From the NCBI GenBank assembly GCA_037176845.1, contig JAYKXP010000087.1, positions 124,001 to 188,000 of the forward strand: a stretch of DNA of 64,000 nucleotides, read 5' to 3'. Under the pieces are notes generated by a model. The model was not told the DNA's origin. It was given only the letters and a program-made list of their open reading frames with translations, and did not search any database. This DNA is from Paramarasmius palmivorus (Eukaryota > Basidiomycota > Agaricomycetes > Agaricales > Marasmiaceae). Below, one piece after another: positions 35,999 through 48,025 of the stretch. A program made the translations under genes and the position numbers. Within the stretch, counting starts at the first letter, position 1; each line of letters begins with the position of its first letter.

Positions 35999-38240
35999 AT
36001 GTCTTCCATGACCATGTTCGCAGGATGCTCTCAGGTTACTATTAGCGGAGGAAACTTCTCGGTTGTCGGGGGTAATCAGAACAACCACGGCTCACACACC
36101 GGAAGGGACCTGGTGCATCTTGCAGATCCTTTAGCTCAGGTACGTTGATAGATTACTGGAACTTGACATTTTTGAACCTTCTGTGCTTCAGTTCCATGAA
36201 CTCAAGTTGGCAAATATCCGGCTCAAGCAAAAGATAGTAGATGCCCCAGTCAAGAGAAGTGATCCGGAAGGCTGGAGGAAGGGCTGGAGAAACCTGGATG
36301 CTCGCCGAATTATCCACGCTGCTACGATTCGTGGCGGAGATGAAAATGAGGAGTTTCTGTATGTTCAGTACAAGGGTCCAGATGCCTCACGAGTGAGAAT
36401 GCCTTTCCTTCCAAAGTTGGCCTTGCTGACCGTTCTCCAGGCATATCAACGAGATCTCCAGGCCTATTCTACTGTCAAGTGAGTAGTCTGCGGCCTAAGG
36501 TGTGCACATATTCATGATTTCTTAAGAGATTCTATCTGGTTGGAGCTCTTTGGCTATATCAACTACAATGTACTGCCGGGACTCATTTTCTACAATGGTG
36601 AGCTTAAGCATTCTCTTTCACCAATCAAATTGTACTGATTCATGAATGGCACAGCGCTTATACCAGTGGCTCATATCTTTGAACGAAATAGATTTTCGCC
36701 CATGCTGAAAATTTATCTTTCATTTGTACGTTCAAACCATAGACTTCTTATCTTGCTTCTCATAATTGTTTCTCCAACTTAGCTGGGCTCAGTGCAAGGA
36801 ATGGAAGATGGCACGGTATGTCTAACTGTCCAATATATCCATCTGATACAATGATGAACATTGAGGCTTCTAGCTTCTCGGTGAACTATGGTTTGAACCA
36901 AGAACCAGTACACTGTGCAAAGGGCTCTATGTGGATGATTCATCCAATGTAAATCATTCGGTTGTCAACATGAACAATGGCAGCATAAGTCAGGACGATC
37001 ATCCTTCCCTTAACCTCCAGACCTACAGCAGCACCAACACTCTTTTCCAATACCTCATCGGAATTATTCCTGTACACAATATCATCCGGGGAATCAGCTG
37101 GTCTCACAGATTAACCCCAGAGCGGCCCAACAACAAAGACGCCAAACTCATCCTCTCATCTCTCCCTGACACAATCTACCACAGAACAACTCGAGAGGTC
37201 ATCACTCACTACCCGGGAGACAGAGATCGATGGTATTATGACCCTTGGGAGGAGCAGTTTCATGTACCGGATGCTATGCGAGAAAACATGCACGTGATGG
37301 ATGATGGATCGGTGAGGTGCGTTTGAAATGGTGTCAAAGTGGTTATTTGGGCTGATTGGGGGTATAGGTTTATGTTGATGCCAGCGAACATTGCCAGCGT
37401 CGAGTCGTTTGGGTTATGTTACTATTTGGCACCTGGGGCTGTGCGGGATTCCTTTCTGGATTCATGGGTGTCGCAGGCACGTGGGATTTTCAGCCAGCTT
37501 GGGATTGAAGAGGGTGAATGGGGGAAGTATTGTGAGTTTATTGTGGTTCTTGTCAGAGTGCCGGTACTGATTGATTTATGTTAGCCATTCTTGTTGAATT
37601 CCAGCTTCAGTTTGAATGTGAATGGGACAAAGGATCACATACACCCACTGACACCCCCACCAGCACCCCGGTATACCTCTTCATCCGACCAGTACCCTGC
37701 CCCTCTGATGATGAGAACAAGTGGGATGCTTGGCTGGGAGGGAGGAGGTACTATTGGTCACTCGACTCCACTGGGAAAGGGGAGATGTTGGAGGATGAGC
37801 AGCGGAGGTTGGGGCTTCCGTCATTCGAGACTTCTATTGAAGTTTGGCATCGTTGGTGGGATTGTGACACCCATGAGGCGATCAAAATGGTCAATCGTCA
37901 CCAGGGCTTTAATCTCACGTCGATGGATTTGGCCCGATCTCTTGGGCATACAATTCTTGAAGTTGTTGGTGATGGGTGTTTTGAGGAGGTTGAAGACGAA
38001 GGTGAGCACCCTGTACTTCCTCTGATACACCACTCTTACATAGAACATTCTCTAGATGATGAGCCCTTGGCTATTAATACCAGCAACGAGTCGGCCCAGC
38101 CATCTACTCTCCCATCGGAATTCAAGGAGAGGATGCGATGGATCTGCACATATCGCTCGTTATTTCTAGGCTATACAAGAATATCATCAAGCAAGGATAG
38201 CCTGTGCTTGCATGGACCAGATATCGCAGATGTTGATTGA
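35999..38240 (+). CDS. Paralogue B: GG..F..VGGNQ-motif protein with kinase-N-lobe-like segment
   Basis: The start at 35999 gives an N-terminus with SQVTISGGNFSVVGGNQ, a short motif I associate with many agaricomycete proteins. After a helical region come strand-like stretches and a helix (NLDARRIIHAATIRG, EEFLYVQYKG, AYQRDLQAYSTV, LFGYINYNVLPGLIFYN, FSPMLKIYLSF). Their order resembles a diverged protein-kinase N-lobe. A unique C-terminal part of about 400 residues follows, including TNTLFQYLIGIIPVHNIIRG and a conserved Trp/His-rich end. About nine introns have consensus borders (for example 36140-36191, 37531-37583). The protein is roughly 600 residues with no interruption seen. The last exon differs from paralogue A. 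Function unknown; the kinase-like reading is inference. Confidence 0.8.
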
Positions 38241-38949
38241 GTGGTGTACTGAAATCTTACTTTGTTTAAATTCCTACGATGTTCTGTGTCACAGTGACTT
38301 ACTATGCTTCGATTGGCCTAACTATCATATGTACACCACCTAAGTGTAGTTCTAGTGTAGAAACAGTTTGTATACCCGCGACAGACAAAAATTGTGAATG
38401 GCATTTGAGGCAACTGGTACGAAGCGCCGAGATGGTGTAATTGCCCCCAGATGTACACACAACTCTAATCCAGTTGCCTTTTTGTCAATACCCACACCCC
38501 CAGAAGCTCTAAAGTAATAGCCCGTAATCCATCTTTATCAACACCCCTGACTTGGATACCTGCGTGGGCAATCGTTCCTTGAGTTTTCGGGGCTTGGGTT
38601 TAGGTTTGGCAATTTGCGTAGGTGTGAAATCGTTGCTAGCGGCGGAGAGTGCTGGGTCAGATGGGCAGGAGCAGTGGTTATGCCTAGCGTGTGGGTGTGG
38701 GATATTGAGTTTGGCAGGCTGGGACACGGCTTAGCATTGGAGTGAGGTAGTGCCGAAATAGCAGGAACGGAGAAGTGGTGTGGGCTCTGGAGGTGGGACT
38801 GCAATGTTGCTTTTGGTTCTAGTGCAGGTAGGGAGGGGATAGAGTGATGCATATGTCAAAGATCGAGGATTCTGATGTCGTAGGATGACCGAGGCTGAGG
38901 GATGCATATCTGGATCCTGATATTGAGGCAGGTCAAGGTCTAGGTGGTG
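38241..38949. other. Region after gene B; no gene seen
   Basis: No supported gene. Minus-strand ORFs (38509-38979) are proline- and histidine-rich readings antisense to DNA that resembles the start of duplicated unit 6. Confidence 0.35.
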
Positions 38950-40400
38950 ACGATGTTGTGAGAGCAAGGAATAAAGCAAAGGGATGAAAACACACCTGTT
39001 CTTTATTTACTCAGCCTGCAGAATCCCCACTCTGAGCACCGAAGGAAGTAGGGACATCGAGGTCAAAGGCACGATGCGTGGTGTTGCCCTGAGAGATGGG
39101 CTGAGCGTGTTACCAGGGATGTGATGAAGGAACACATACCTATGGTGAAGTGTATGGTGAATTGAGAACCTTGACGGCGCATTGGATGGACAAGAGGTAG
39201 TGGTCAAGGTGGAAGTGTTCTATCGCCGGCGCTTCTCTTCTCACAACGACCACCTCCTTCAACGCGTTCATCTCGGTAGGCATAAAAAGGTGTGTTCAAA
39301 CTTTCTGTATACTGTTATTAGATCTAACGTACCTTTCAGAAGCTCATAAAAATCGAATACAAGATATACCTCAAGAGGTATAACTGTCGGTATGTTCACT
39401 ATTCTCGACGTTTTTCACCCCTGCTCACAGCTCTCCTATAGCTACCCAAGTACAAGCCCCAAAACACCATCTAAACCTTTGAAGATATATTGTAATCAAC
39501 GCATACCCCAACATCTTTCAGTCACCTTCTCAAACGCGCTCCTCGACACCGCTACGACCCCATTCCCAATCACTCCACGACAGTACCATCCACAAAGCCC
39601 CAACTACTTCAACCTAGGCTTCATTTCTCTCATTCCGCAGTATGGGCTATACACGTCCCTTTTCTTCCTCCTACTCCTGATACGACGGATCCAATGACAT
39701 GTTCTCTACTTCCGCATCGTGGTGCTCATGCTGCACTTTTCCCATCTCCACCTCTCAAGATTCCGCAGGATGAACGTCCCCATGAAAGACCTGGCCTACT
39801 TCTCCATACGAGGCCTTTTTTTACCGCTACCATGAACACTCCCAATGTCAACACACCAACAACCATTTCACCCGCTCCCTTTGTCCAGTCCAGGAGTCCA
39901 GTCCTATACCTTCCACCAAGTCGCGGACGCGCTCGTGGTGGTTCATATACGTTTGTAGGGCGATGATAGACTTGTGGATACAAAAATAGGCATGGTAGAA
40001 TTGACAACTGAGTCGAGTTTGTTGGCCTACCAGTAAGTGCTCACTGTCCCTCACTTTTCGTCGCGTTTTACTGACATACTATTGTCTCCAGCAACAAAAA
40101 ACCTTGCTGAAGTCCGGTTGTAGCGTTTTGGTGAACCAGCAAGCTTGGGAAGCACGTCTCAATCCTACACCTGCAACCTGCCTTTGTTGATACCCAAACG
40201 TTACCTCTCTGCCCCCTACCGCCTCGTAGCCCTACTCCTCCCAAATCCATCCTCCAGATCCATACCCCAAGCTCCTCCTAAGCTTCACAAGCGTTCCCAG
40301 GTTGTTCTACCAACCAACACCTTCATTTCCCCTTCTTCGGCTCAGCACGTCTACACCCCCAGCTCCACCTCCACTCGAGCTCTGTCTCCTTCGCTCCGTC
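38950..40400 (+). repeat. Duplicated unit, copy 6 (plus strand)
   Basis: It contains the GCCGGCGCTTCTCTTCTCA segment at 39225 and CACCTCCTTCAACGCGTTCA at 39247 shared with copies 1, 3 and 4. It matches copy 3 in inverted orientation up to about 40300. The segment 39060-39130 is a direct match to copies 5 and 7 (GCACGATGCGTG...CTGAGAGATGGGCTGAGCGT). No intact coding frame was recognised. Confidence 0.72.
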
Positions 40401-40989
40401 ACTCATCGAGACCTGCCCAATGAATGAGCTCATTTGTGCCTACTTCACGGAGAAATACTGGTGGTTGTCGTGATACGTCGTCTCGCAATGGAAACGTGCT
40501 ACGCCCCCATAGGTTGCAATGGGTAATGGGGGTATGGGCATGGGCAGGACGATGTGTCTGTCTTGGATGAGGAAAAGGTGGCGAGCTAATTGGCTATGGT
40601 GTAAGGATGGGAAGCGCTGCGATTCACTGTCTCGGTGGGTACTGTTCTTTTTGTTCTGCTGTTACCTGAGGTTGACGTTGTTTCATGTCCAGTAGGAACG
40701 AACGACGTTAATCAATGGCGACGCGCGAAGCTTTTGCCACCGCCGTTCTTGAAAACACTCACTACCTTCCGGGTATTGCACGCAACTTGAGATCAAAAGA
40801 TGTGCCTTTTTTGCTACTGGTTTTGAATAGGAGTACGTGGATGGTGGTTATGATAATAGCCCACATACGAACTTTGCATTCTCCATTCAACAAGTGTGTA
40901 CCTTATGCCATACATGCAACAGATCTCCATCTACTCTGAAATACAGTACCTCTACCCAATAATGCGCCGTTATCCAGTCCTTCGGTACA

Positions 40990-42165
40990 TACATTCAAGT
41001 CACCCTTTGGCAGAGAACGATTGCCCTTTGACCGCGGCAAGAAGCTGATCACAATGTCGTGTCGATGTCCATATATGGTAGGCATCCTTCCCAAAATGGA
41101 AGGTGGACAAACAAAAGTGGAGCACGATGATGGTGGGCCTTGAAGCCTGAGGTACGAGCTTTCAACGTTGCTCTAGGACGGTAGTATCAGCATCTTGAGA
41201 GCAACTAGCTCGTAGATCAAGGTGTTACTTACCTAGCTCGTTAACTTCTCTTGAGCTGTGATTTCCATCCTCCCTCAACCGACGAAGGACCGACCTCGAC
41301 GCTCATTCCAGTTGAACGTGTAATTCCCCGGGCTTGGTAACCCAATACCCCCAGAATCGCCCCTGCATCCAACGTTGTAGGAGGATCAAGGTCTCCCCGT
41401 AGAGGTTCGGACCGTTCGGTAGGTGTTTGCTGAGGTGTGGAAATGCTAGGACATTCAACGCAGCGGAGGGCGGGATGTGTTGATATTCGTGTAGTCGTTC
41501 GGGTTCATGATCTATATCTGAAGTTTGAGGATCTAGGCTGCCGTGTAGAGTGAGTAAAGGTCGTGAATATGGAATACTGGTTCTCACCTTGTTCAAGCCC
41601 CATGACCCAGCTGATATAGTCAGCCAGGCATCTACTCTCCGTCAACTGTTGCATTTGAGCGACGATAGACCGTCGAGACCTTGGGGTGTGGATTTGGGGG
41701 TGTTGGTGTCACAGGCAAGTGTGGAGATCCAGTACATCGATTCCTTGACGATTCTTCTGGTAAGATCAAATTTGGCGTATAGGCAGGGTATATTCGGTTG
41801 GGAGGACGGTGGGATTGGGCTACGGGAGCTTGGGCAAGGGTGTTCTTGGTGGTAGGCGCCCCGGGTACTCCAAGGTCAATCCCTAGGTGGAGTTGAGGCT
41901 ATGATAGCTGGAAATGAGGCGAAGTAGTAGAAGCGCACCTTTTCCTGATCATCCAGTCAGCGGACTGCCTACTCAGAGCAACGAAAGAAATCGGATTGTT
42001 GAGATTGAAGGCATGATGCGTGATTTTGTCCTGAGAGACGGATTGAGTGTACTACCAGGGATGTAGGAGGAGAAACACGTACTTATTGCAACGCCGGAGG
42101 AGAGGCTGGTGTGCAAACTTTTTTTGCCGCCGGCACTTCTCTTCTCCAAAACAATCAGATAGGCG
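40990..42165 (+). repeat. Duplicated unit, copy 7 (plus strand, truncated)
   Basis: A direct repeat of copy 5 and an inverted repeat of the 5' half of copy 2. It reaches the shared GCCGCCGGCACTTCTCTTCT segment at 42127 and then stops abruptly near 42165, just before the hairpin minisatellite begins. One readable stretch is LFKPHDPADIVSQASTLRQL at about 41592. Product unknown. Confidence 0.72.
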
Positions 42166-42282
42166 GCTGGGTGAAAAACAGCCAACTTACCCACGCCTGT
42201 CATAATTTAGATACCGCGCCTGGCATGTATCTCTGACCGGTTATATCATTGATGACAAATTCAACGACCTTTGTTCAAACCT

Positions 42283-43083
42283 CAGCGTCTACACACCGAG
42301 ATGCAATGTAACTCACTTCAAGTCTCAGCGTGGATTCGCCGACCTATTCCACACTAGCAACTCAGCGTCCTATCGCTGAAACATTCTACCTCTCCAGAAC
42401 TCAGCGTCGCATCGCTGACACCTGTGACATCGATATCTGCACCTCCCTACCTGTCTCAGCGTGTCCTCGCCGACCTATTCCACACCTTCTCAGCGTCTCC
42501 TCGCTGATGTGTACCCCCTTCGAAATATCAGCGGACACTCGCTGAGATAAGGCACCACTAGCCGTCTCAGCGTGTTATCGCCACCTCAACGAGTCTCGGC
42601 GTCTCATCGCCGAGGTATTCCACCTCCACCATCTCAGCGTCACCTCGCTGACCTATTTCACGTCCACCATCTCAGCGTCTCATCGCTGAGATATCGCAAC
42701 TCTACCTCTCTCGGCGTGTCGTCGCTGACCTATTCCACCTCCACCATTTCAGCGTCTCCTCGCCGACCTATTACACGTCCAACATCTCAGCGTCTCGTCG
42801 CTGAGATACTGGACCTCCAACATCTCAGCGTGTCATCGCCGACCTATTTCACGTCCAACATCTCAGCGTCTCCTCGCCGACATGATCCGCCTCCACTATC
42901 TCAGCGTCTCATCGCTGGGACATTTCACCTCACACATCTTAGCGTGCCATCGCTGAGGTACTGGACCTCCACCATCTCAGCGTGTCATCGCTGACCTATT
43001 CCGCCCATAACAACCTAGCCGCCTCCCAGCGCTACAACGCTGACACCTTCACCTGCGTCCCCTCAGCGTCGACACGCTGAGAT
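42283..43083. repeat. ~38-bp minisatellite of TCAGCG...CGCTGA hairpins
   Basis: About 20 units of mostly 36-39 bp share the pattern CTCAGCG-(6 nt)-CGCTGA followed by a CTATTCCACCTCCACCAT-like spacer. The GCG/CGC arms are kept in nearly every unit and the 6-nt loop varies (TCTCAT, TGTCAT, TCTCCT). Some arm changes are paired: units with CTCGGCG also have CGCCGAG (near 42597-42617). Others leave a wobble or mismatch. No ORF spans the array. The F-box-like gene starts 184 bp downstream. Confidence 0.93.
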
Positions 43084-43266
43084 GCTCGGTTTGGCCGTGT
43101 TGATGTAGATTCTACGAAAATTTTCTTCGGCCTCATCCACCATACCGCATTCACCGACACATATCTACCCCTGCAAAGTTCGTCTATCCTCCTATTGAGA
43201 CCAGACCATCTTGAATAACATTTTCTGTAGATTCAATCCAAGGCCGAGATATCACGGCTCTCCACC

Positions 43267-44346
43267 ATGGACACCTTCCCAACCGAGTTGATCAGCATGA
43301 TAGTCCAGCATGCCCTCCCATCCGCACCCATATCGATTGACACATCAACACATCGACGCCTACTCCATCATCTAACCAGTATTTGTCGGAAGTTCCATAC
43401 AACCACGCTACAAACTGCTCGGCTCGAACAGATTGCCCTATATATCGACTCATGCCCCCATAACCAAAATTCACTCAAATTCCTCACGTTTCTTCTTGAG
43501 CACGCTCGAACACCTCTCAAAATTTCCATACGTTTCAACCCCCTCACTCTCGACACCTTACCTTCATTATGCCCATGCATTGCTCTCCTCCTCACCAAGC
43601 CTTGGGACACACTCACAGTACAGGGTATTAACTGTAACCCTGGGACGGCTGGACAGGTCATTGACGCCCTAATTCCCCAACACGCCCTGACATCGCTGTC
43701 CCAGGTCAAGATTAACGCCGAGGAACACACCACCGACCCACATATAGAGCAGCTGTTTCTCGTTCTCTCCCAAAAGCGTGCCCATGGTCACCTTAACTTG
43801 GATCTGTGGCCTTGGTGCAGTACAAATCTCCAGCACCATCGTTTTCCACATCCACTTCCACACATAACAACACTTCACCTCACCACCAGCTGGCGCAACA
43901 TTCCTACCATTCTCTATCTTCTTCCTAATCTCCATTCGGCAACACTGGCAATTGAACGCCCAGATACCCATGCCGGAGACCCCGATCGATATACCGGACC
44001 GCGTGTACGGCTTCCCTTGCTCCAAAATCTCACCATCGTCATAAGCCAACCCATGCAATCCGCGTCTGCCACCATTGCAGACACCGTTCATGGATCTGAT
44101 TGTTTGTCGAAACTTCTCTCGCCCGTCCTCTGTGCCTTTACCCTGCGGTGGAATGCACACCCAGGACCCTCACACTGCCAACACCTACCACGCGGCCTCG
44201 GTACGATCCTCAGGCAACACAGAGACACAATACGCCTGTTTATGTTTCACGATTACACCCATGATCGAAAGGGAATATCAAGCTTGTTACGGAGTAGCGG
44301 TGTTCACGATAGTATTTTTCGGTATCAAGGATATTTGTCTCCGTAG
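43267..44346 (+). CDS. F-box-like protein
   Basis: A single-exon gene of 359 codons. The N-terminus MDTFPTELISMIVQHALP is a typical start of fungal F-box domains (about residues 1-45). It is followed by regularly spaced leucine-rich stretches with no strict repeat (for example LPHITTLHLTTSW, IPTILYLLPNLHSATLAI), as in the lineage-specific F-box/LRR-like families that are highly expanded in agaricomycetes. F-box proteins recruit substrates to SCF ubiquitin ligases through Skp1. The C-terminus is rich in His and Cys with no zinc motif I can name. The start is the first in-frame ATG, in a good CCACCATGG context. Confidence 0.72.
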   Translation: MDTFPTELISMIVQHALPSAPISIDTSTHRRLLHHLTSICRKFHTTTLQTARLEQIALYIDSCPHNQNSLKFLTFLLEHARTPLKISIRFNPLTLDTLPSLCPCIALLLTKPWDTLTVQGINCNPGTAGQVIDALIPQHALTSLSQVKINAEEHTTDPHIEQLFLVLSQKRAHGHLNLDLWPWCSTNLQHHRFPHPLPHITTLHLTTSWRNIPTILYLLPNLHSATLAIERPDTHAGDPDRYTGPRVRLPLLQNLTIVISQPMQSASATIADTVHGSDCLSKLLSPVLCAFTLRWNAHPGPSHCQHLPRGLGTILRQHRDTIRLFMFHDYTHDRKGISSLLRSSGVHDSIFRYQGYLSP

Positions 44347-44527
44347 ATTCTGGCATTGTAATACATACACATAGCCTCATGCTCTATTACGCTCGCTTTT
44401 ACTTTCAACCAATGCGACCCCCACGTGATACAATTGAACTCGCTTACCGTAACCTTAGCCTATCTACCATTGTTCTGTCTCATCTCATGTTACCTTAGCC
44501 TATCTACCATCGCTCTGTCCCATCTCA

Positions 44528-46147
44528 TGGCCTCTCCCAGTAAAACCATCACAGCCAAGCAAAAGGCCCAATTCAAAGAATTATACCCCAAGCGCGATCT
44601 TAATCATGCAAGCCAGTGGCTCAAACTGAATGCCTCCAAGGTAAAGCACAACACCATCCTAGACGAGCAACCACCCAGCCCTTTGATATAGACGTGTCGA
44701 GCCTGCAAAGCCAGTGGTACAAAATGTGTCATGCCCGAAGGTGGTACCGCAACACGATGTGTTCCATGTGGCAGCTCCAAACGTACACCTTGTTCGAAAA
44801 CAATTCTTGAGCGGAAGGCCCGCATCCTCGCGGCCATGAACCTGACCCATGCTGAATACGACTGTCTCGACGAATGGTATAATGAAAGTGTTTTGATTCC
44901 TCGAGCCGAAGCCAGAAAGGAGCAAAGACGCAACGAAAAAGTGAGCACCGCTAGATGATCTTGTTTACCCACTCAACGTCTCCCCAGGGTCCATCGTCCT
45001 CTCAGGTTAACAAGAACCATAAAAACAATAAGAACACAGTCAGTAATCCATTCTCATTCTTTATCCCTCCAGATCTCAATGTCGTCAACCTTTAGCGTTT
45101 GTCATCTGAACGCAGTACTTCCCCCTCCAACCACCCCAACCACAAACGAAAACCAAGCGCTGTAAACCTCAGTATTACCCCCAAACATGCCATCATCCCT
45201 AATGACGCCATATACAGAGCCCTGAACCCCATGCAAAGAGAATCAAAACTGTTGTCCCCGAATCAGAATCCGAGGAAGAGATTGTCACACGAAGGAGACC
45301 CCAAAAAAACGTCACTGTAGAGGTTAGTTACCTCTCCTGGTCCTTCCCAGCCAGTCTAACTGTATCTAGGTACCACCTGTCCTCCAAACCAGCAAAAAAC
45401 CTCGCGAAAACTTGGACTCCGACCAACCCACTGACCACGAGACCGACCAAGATGATATCACTCCTAACGACGCACCCATGGCTGAAGGTCTACGTGGTAT
45501 AAGCCCAGCTTCCGTCCACAGCGACACAATGCCAACCAGACAAACTGTGACCGAACACGAAAGCCTTCGTGTACGTCGTTCGCCACTCAGTGCCCAAATT
45601 AGAAAGCTGACCGGAATTAGTCGTGCAAACCTACCAAACAGCCACGCAAGTTGACTTTAAATTGGCCATCAACACCCCCAAACGCACAATCCAACGTTCG
45701 CCGGCCCCTGTCTCCACCAGAACGTAGACATCCCCGGAAGTCAGCGCGGCGTTCCCCCTCGAAATCGGTGACTCCTCCGGCTTCCATCCATTCTATGCCC
45801 AAACGCCAAGCAGAATACAAGACCGACTGAGACATAGCAAAGCCACCCGTGTCAACCTCCGCTGTACCTCAATCCAGCATTAGTCAAAGCCTGCCTCCCC
45901 GGTACTTCATCAATCTATGGCCACTAATCAGACCATTGCTTACCGTTCTTCTCCTGTTAGGCCAACCATTCCATCTCCGGAGGACTTTAGGCAAATGATT
46001 CATGCGCTACGACACGTCAAACGCGCCTTTGAAGATGTCTCCAGCGATCTCCGTTTTAACCGACGAGCACCGGGGGAATCCCTGGGGGATTTGAATGTAG
46101 CTATTGACAGATTTCATTCGGTTCTTGCACCCCACGAAGGAATTTGA
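44528..46147 (+). CDS. Cysteine-cluster (zinc-binding) protein, possibly KDZ-associated
   Basis: Exon 1 (44528-44639) encodes a basic, lysine-rich N-terminus. The intron 44640-44691 removes an in-frame TAG. Exon 2 gives CRACKASGTKCVMP then RCVPCGSSKRTPC, a six-cysteine cluster resembling a Zn2Cys6-type motif, followed by a conserved-looking helix (LTHAEYDCLDEWYNES). Later exons are Ser/Pro/Arg-rich, with several short introns. The last exon (45917-46147) is helical (FRQMIHALRHVKRAFEDVSS). Overall architecture (cysteine cluster, disordered middle, helical end) parallels the gene at 57.6-59.1 kb beside the KDZ transposase. The TR-GAG element sits only 14 bp after the stop codon. DNA binding is inferred. 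Confidence 0.6.
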
Positions 46148-46160
46148 ACCATGTAGCCGC

Positions 46161-48004
46161 TAATGTGTCACAAACAACCTAAGTATAAGTGGTGGGCTCT
46201 GCGACTTTGGGTCACTAATAGAACTATAGGACACAGCAGAAGCCTAGTAATAGACCACAAATACAAAGATTCAGTAGATGCTGGTTATGAACAGCAGCAC
46301 ACTAGGGGTGACTAGTTGTGCAAGTGTGGTTCGACGTGATCAGAGTTGCCGTACTTAGAATAGTACACAAACTATAGATCTGAGAGTGATGATACGCTCT
46401 TCGTTACTTCAAAAGCAATCGAGATACACCTTATATTAGGGGCGACTAAAGGTTACGAATGCTTATAATAGGGTAGGAAACAGTCCCAAGTGCTATAGGT
46501 AGCGATCTCGAGTTCAACCAATACTGCCTCAAGTGTACTGATCCTGATAGAATCAAATCAACGAACTGTGCGCAAGCAGGAATCCAACTGACTCTCCAAA
46601 ATGGTCAATCTGGGCCACTCTACGTCACTGAAGCTTATAAAAGCTAGTCCGAGGTCTAATCTCTACACAGAAAACGCAATGCAACCAATGCTTTAGAGCT
46701 ACAGATCACAAGCCAGAATACTTGATCTCTCTGCCAATACAACTTAAGCTCTTGTATACAGTAAGGTCTCAACTAGACTTTCAATCTAGGGCCTGTCCTG
46801 AGGAGTGGAAGCGAATGCAAAGGTCGTCAATAGATCAACCAGGTCTGATCAGAGGTCGACTCGTAACAAGCATGAAACACCACTGGATCAACTTATATAA
46901 GAAGGTCCAATCGAAATGCACATGTGCCAGCAGATCAACTATCAGATCAAAGAGGTCTATTCGAGCGACAGCCACATACAACCTAATGATATGGGCTACA
47001 GAGCACTCTCCCTTCGTCTTTCTCTGCCCTTCTACCTACAAACTGCAAGCCTATATATACTGTCCAGAAATATAAGTAAAGAAATATGTAATAAAAGATG
47101 GAAAACAGACGGAACGCAAGCGGAATAAGTGAGGAACAGAGATAGTCCATAGGAAATTATACAAATCAGGAAAATATTACAGTCACAACGTCCATATAAG
47201 TCGTTTTATGCGTGACCAATAAATAGGAATTTCTATCTTTAGACTCAGAGTTGAATCCTGTGCCTGTGGGTTGGCGTTTAGCCCTAGTAAAGTTTATCTT
47301 TTCTTTGTGCCAAGGCACTTATCCACAATGAGAGTCGTTTCCGACTTCTCCACACACCGGAATGCTCAGTCATCCTTGTTTCTGGACCTGGCATATCTTT
47401 TACAAGTCTCCGTGTCCACAAGGAACACTTCTATAAGCAGTTTATCTTCTATATCAGCCTCCATACCATGACAACCATATGCGTCACAGTTCTACAGCTT
47501 TGCCTCTGTGTCCGATCAATAGGAACAACTATGGCCAACAATTCTAGACTCGGCAAGTGCCTTTCATATGCTCTCGGACCATATCTGCCGATGAAGCCGT
47601 CTCCTACATCAACTTGGATCGTTCCCTTTGAACCCGCTCATCTCTTTGGTTGGTCATGAAGAAGTATTAAAAGTGTTTAAAAGCAAATAGTCCCCTTGAT
47701 ATGTCTTAGACCATGCACAGACGGTGTACCAGTCGTGATCCAACATAGTACAGCTCCCTACAGTTTTCAGGAAAGGGTCTGCATTGACAGAACCACTAAT
47801 ATAAGCTATAGCAGTGGCCAGATACCCATGTGAGGCGTACCATGTAACCATATACCTGCTAATATAAGTGCGTCTGACAAGTCCTTGACTTTGACTAGCT
47901 ATTCAGGGCTCATACTAGTCCTTCAGAGTCCCAATCATAGCATAACAGAATATAAAAGTGCAATAATGCGTTCAAATAAAAGGTATTAAAAGTCAGGCGT
48001 ATCA
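46161..48004 (-). repeat. 3' LTR of the TR-GAG element
   Basis: Read on the minus strand it begins TGATACGCCTGAC and ends near TTTGTGACACATTA. The last five bases (TAATG on the plus strand) are shared by both copies, so they are counted here; taking TGTGTCAC as the plus-strand start instead would give a canonical TG..CA end. A TATA-like TATATATAGG lies near 47050 on the minus strand. Confidence 0.93.
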
Positions 48005-48025
48005 TCTCCCCCCAAACAAAATGAA
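48005..48025 (-). promoter_or_regulatory. 3' polypurine tract
   Basis: On the minus strand TTTGGGGGGAGA directly abuts the LTR start TGATACG, the expected position for plus-strand DNA priming. Confidence 0.8.

Noticed and set aside
42283..43083. CRISPR-like array of palindromic repeats
   Set aside because: Repeat-spacer shape is superficial: the spacers are near-identical, the host is a eukaryote with introns and no cas genes are present. It is a minisatellite.
47271..47851. Paired short ORFs repeated at 53203-53691
   Set aside because: They lie inside the two LTR copies, are repeated because the LTRs are, and are disrupted by run-length differences; no domain.
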